Positions 6,089-7,069 of a stretch of 7,069 nucleotides of DNA are shown here, in pieces. The translations under genes and the position numbers were made by a program. The stretch comes from Myxococcota bacterium (GTDB lineage Bacteria; Myxococcota_C; UBA6777). The stretch lies in contig CAUJFU010000491.1 of the NCBI GenBank assembly GCA_963169055.1, positions 1-7,069 of the forward strand, given 5' to 3'. The number at the start of each line of letters is the position of its first letter. Position 1 is the stretch's first letter. The notes below the pieces were generated by a model. That model was not told the DNA's origin and did no database searches. It was given only the letters and a program-made list of their open reading frames with translations.

Positions 6089-6541
6089 ATGGGTATGAAT
6101 GTGGGATCTTCCCGCTCCAACAAACGCTCTGGCGGATCGCTCGCCGATATCAACGTCACCCCCCTCGTCGATATCCTTCTTGTCTTGCTGATCATCTTTA
6201 TGGTGACTGCACCCATGATCCACCACGGCGCAAGCGTCCCCGCTCCCGATGTCTCCCCCCAAGATCCCAAACAACCTCCCCCCCAAGGCTCCGAAAAAAC
6301 CACCCTCTTTATGGATCAAAGCGGCAAACTCAGCTATCGCAACCAGCCCATCCTCGATATCCCCACCCTCGCCAAGATCCTCAAAGCCGACCCCGATCTC
6401 CAAAAAAACCAAGAGCTTTATCTACAAGCCGATCCCACCCTCTCTTATGGCCGTGTGATGGAGGTGATCGGCACCATGCGAAAGGCCGGCGTCAAAAAAA
6501 TCGGCATGGTCGTCAGCCCCGAAGATATCCAAGAACGCTGA
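6089..6541 (+). CDS. tolR: ExbD/TolR-family motor subunit, first copy
   Basis: This 150-residue protein is anchored by one N-terminal transmembrane helix. The cytoplasmic tail (1-19) is basic and glycine/serine-rich. The family signature [26 protein letters not shown] (18-43) includes D28, equivalent to the proton-carrying Asp of ExbD (D25) and TolR (D23). A proline-rich linker (51-66, [10 protein letters not shown] type) leads to the periplasmic domain, which ends in the typical [25 protein letters not shown]. The ATG at 6089 has GGAGG at 6 nt; an internal ATG at 6095 is less well spaced. It works with the TolQ-type channel as a dimer inside its pore, according to the known ExbB/ExbD architecture. 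The TolR versus ExbD name is nominal, since the sequence fits either. Confidence 0.92.
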   Translation: MGMNVGSSRSNKRSGGSLADINVTPLVDILLVLLIIFMVTAPMIHHGASVPAPDVSPQDPKQPPPQGSEKTTLFMDQSGKLSYRNQPILDIPTLAKILKADPDLQKNQELYLQADPTLSYGRVMEVIGTMRKAGVKKIGMVVSPEDIQER

Positions 6542-6637
6542 CCTCCCCATACAACACGCACGCCTACGCTTTGCGCCAAGAGACCGCCCCCAAACCGATC
6601 TCCTCCTCCGCAAAGCCCACCACACGGAGATTTTTTC
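6542..6637 (+). other. spacer between the two exbD genes with an inverted repeat
   Basis: These 96 bp contain GCTTTGCG (6568-6575) and its exact reverse complement CGCAAAGC (6609-6616), separated by 33 nt. The Shine-Dalgarno GGAGA (6626-6630) of the next gene lies 7 nt before its ATG. The inverted repeat might form a weak leader structure but could be chance. No promoter or terminator is seen. Confidence 0.4.
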
Positions 6638-7069
6638 ATGGCGATGCAAACTGGTGGGGGCCACGGCTCCCTCTCCGATATCAACGTCACCCCCCTCGTC
6701 GACGTCATGCTCGTCCTTCTCGTGATCTTCATGGTCACCGCCCCCATGCTCTCTAGCAAAAAAACCGACGTCAAACTCCCCCCCTTTGAAACAGGCGAAA
6801 CACTCGACCTCAAAGACGACGATATCATCTTCACCGTCGACCTCCAAAAGACCATCCGTCTCTACAATTGCCCCAAATGCACGCCCTTTTCCATGCAAGA
6901 CCTCGTCGAAAAACTCAAACCCAACCCCAAGATCAAACAAGCCCCCCAAGTCTTTCTCTACGCCGACCAACGCCTCCCCTATCGCACCGTCCTCCAAGTC
7001 ATGGCCAAACTCCGCGAAGCCGGCGTCCGCCAAATCGGCCTTGTCACCGACCCCGCCGGACCCAAACTC
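6638..7069 (+). CDS. exbD: ExbD/TolR-family motor subunit, second copy (runs off window)
   Basis: This open frame starts at ATG 6638 and continues without a stop to the last base: 144 codons, incomplete at the 3' end. The cytoplasmic tail is short (1-12), followed by [26 protein letters not shown] with the conserved D22. The periplasmic domain has [13 protein letters not shown], then [20 protein letters not shown] with C78 and C81. It ends with the family-typical [27 protein letters not shown]. The family usually stops soon after this motif, so only a few residues should be missing. It differs clearly from the first copy in linker, tail and the CxxC pair, so it is an established paralogue rather than a recent duplication. 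It would be expected to join the same motor, perhaps as an ExbD heterodimer, as proposed for two-ExbD motors. Confidence 0.9.
   Translation, partial: MAMQTGGGHGSLSDINVTPLVDVMLVLLVIFMVTAPMLSSKKTDVKLPPFETGETLDLKDDDIIFTVDLQKTIRLYNCPKCTPFSMQDLVEKLKPNPKIKQAPQVFLYADQRLPYRTVLQVMAKLREAGVRQIGLVTDPAGPKL

Noticed and set aside
6076-6756. 226-codon plus-strand frame overlapping both exbD genes
   Set aside because: It is a frame-shifted Arg/Pro-rich shadow of two clear ExbD genes.

Overview
This 7.07-kb window comes from a G+C-rich bacterial chromosome (roughly 55-60% by eye, with C-ending codons such as CTC, CCC and GCC dominating). Two putative lipoproteins with type II signal peptides and a TolQ/ExbB-ExbD motor cluster point to a diderm (Gram-negative) organism. 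The one-ExbB/two-ExbD arrangement and the style of the alanine racemase fit a deltaproteobacterial lineage such as Myxococcota or a relative. That placement is an impression, not a demonstration.

Left part (1-2728), all on the minus strand. Read in the direction of transcription it holds a small cysteine-containing lipoprotein (2728-2435), a 296-residue protein whose motifs resemble the AAG/MPG 3-methyladenine DNA glycosylase fold (2280-1390), and an alanine racemase (1259-111). The gaps are 154 and 130 bp, and the second and third genes have strong Shine-Dalgarno sequences. They may be co-transcribed, but no promoter or terminator is convincing.

Middle (2729-3296). This is a 568-bp divergent intergenic region with no credible gene. 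It contains four 24-nt tandem repeats, a run of small inverted repeats, and a G/C-rich hairpin element whose relative sits just downstream of alr at the left edge of the window.

Right part (3297-7069), all on the plus strand. It holds a lipoprotein of unknown family, a ClpX-like AAA+ ATPase without the N-terminal zinc domain, a TolQ/ExbB-type channel subunit, and two consecutive ExbD/TolR subunits. The second ExbD runs to the window edge with no stop. Gaps are 63, 57, 134 and 96 bp, all on one strand, so a single operon is plausible. TolQ plus two ExbD proteins would form a proton-driven inner-membrane motor, comparable in composition to the Myxococcus AglRQS motor or a Tol/Exb system. The lipoprotein and the unfoldase-like ATPase are unusual companions.

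The most interesting points are the reduced ClpX paralogue beside the motor genes, the AAG-like protein with a C-terminal extension, the CPKC pair in the second ExbD, the repeat-rich divergent region, and a marked excess of GATC and GATATC that shapes codon choice before isoleucine.
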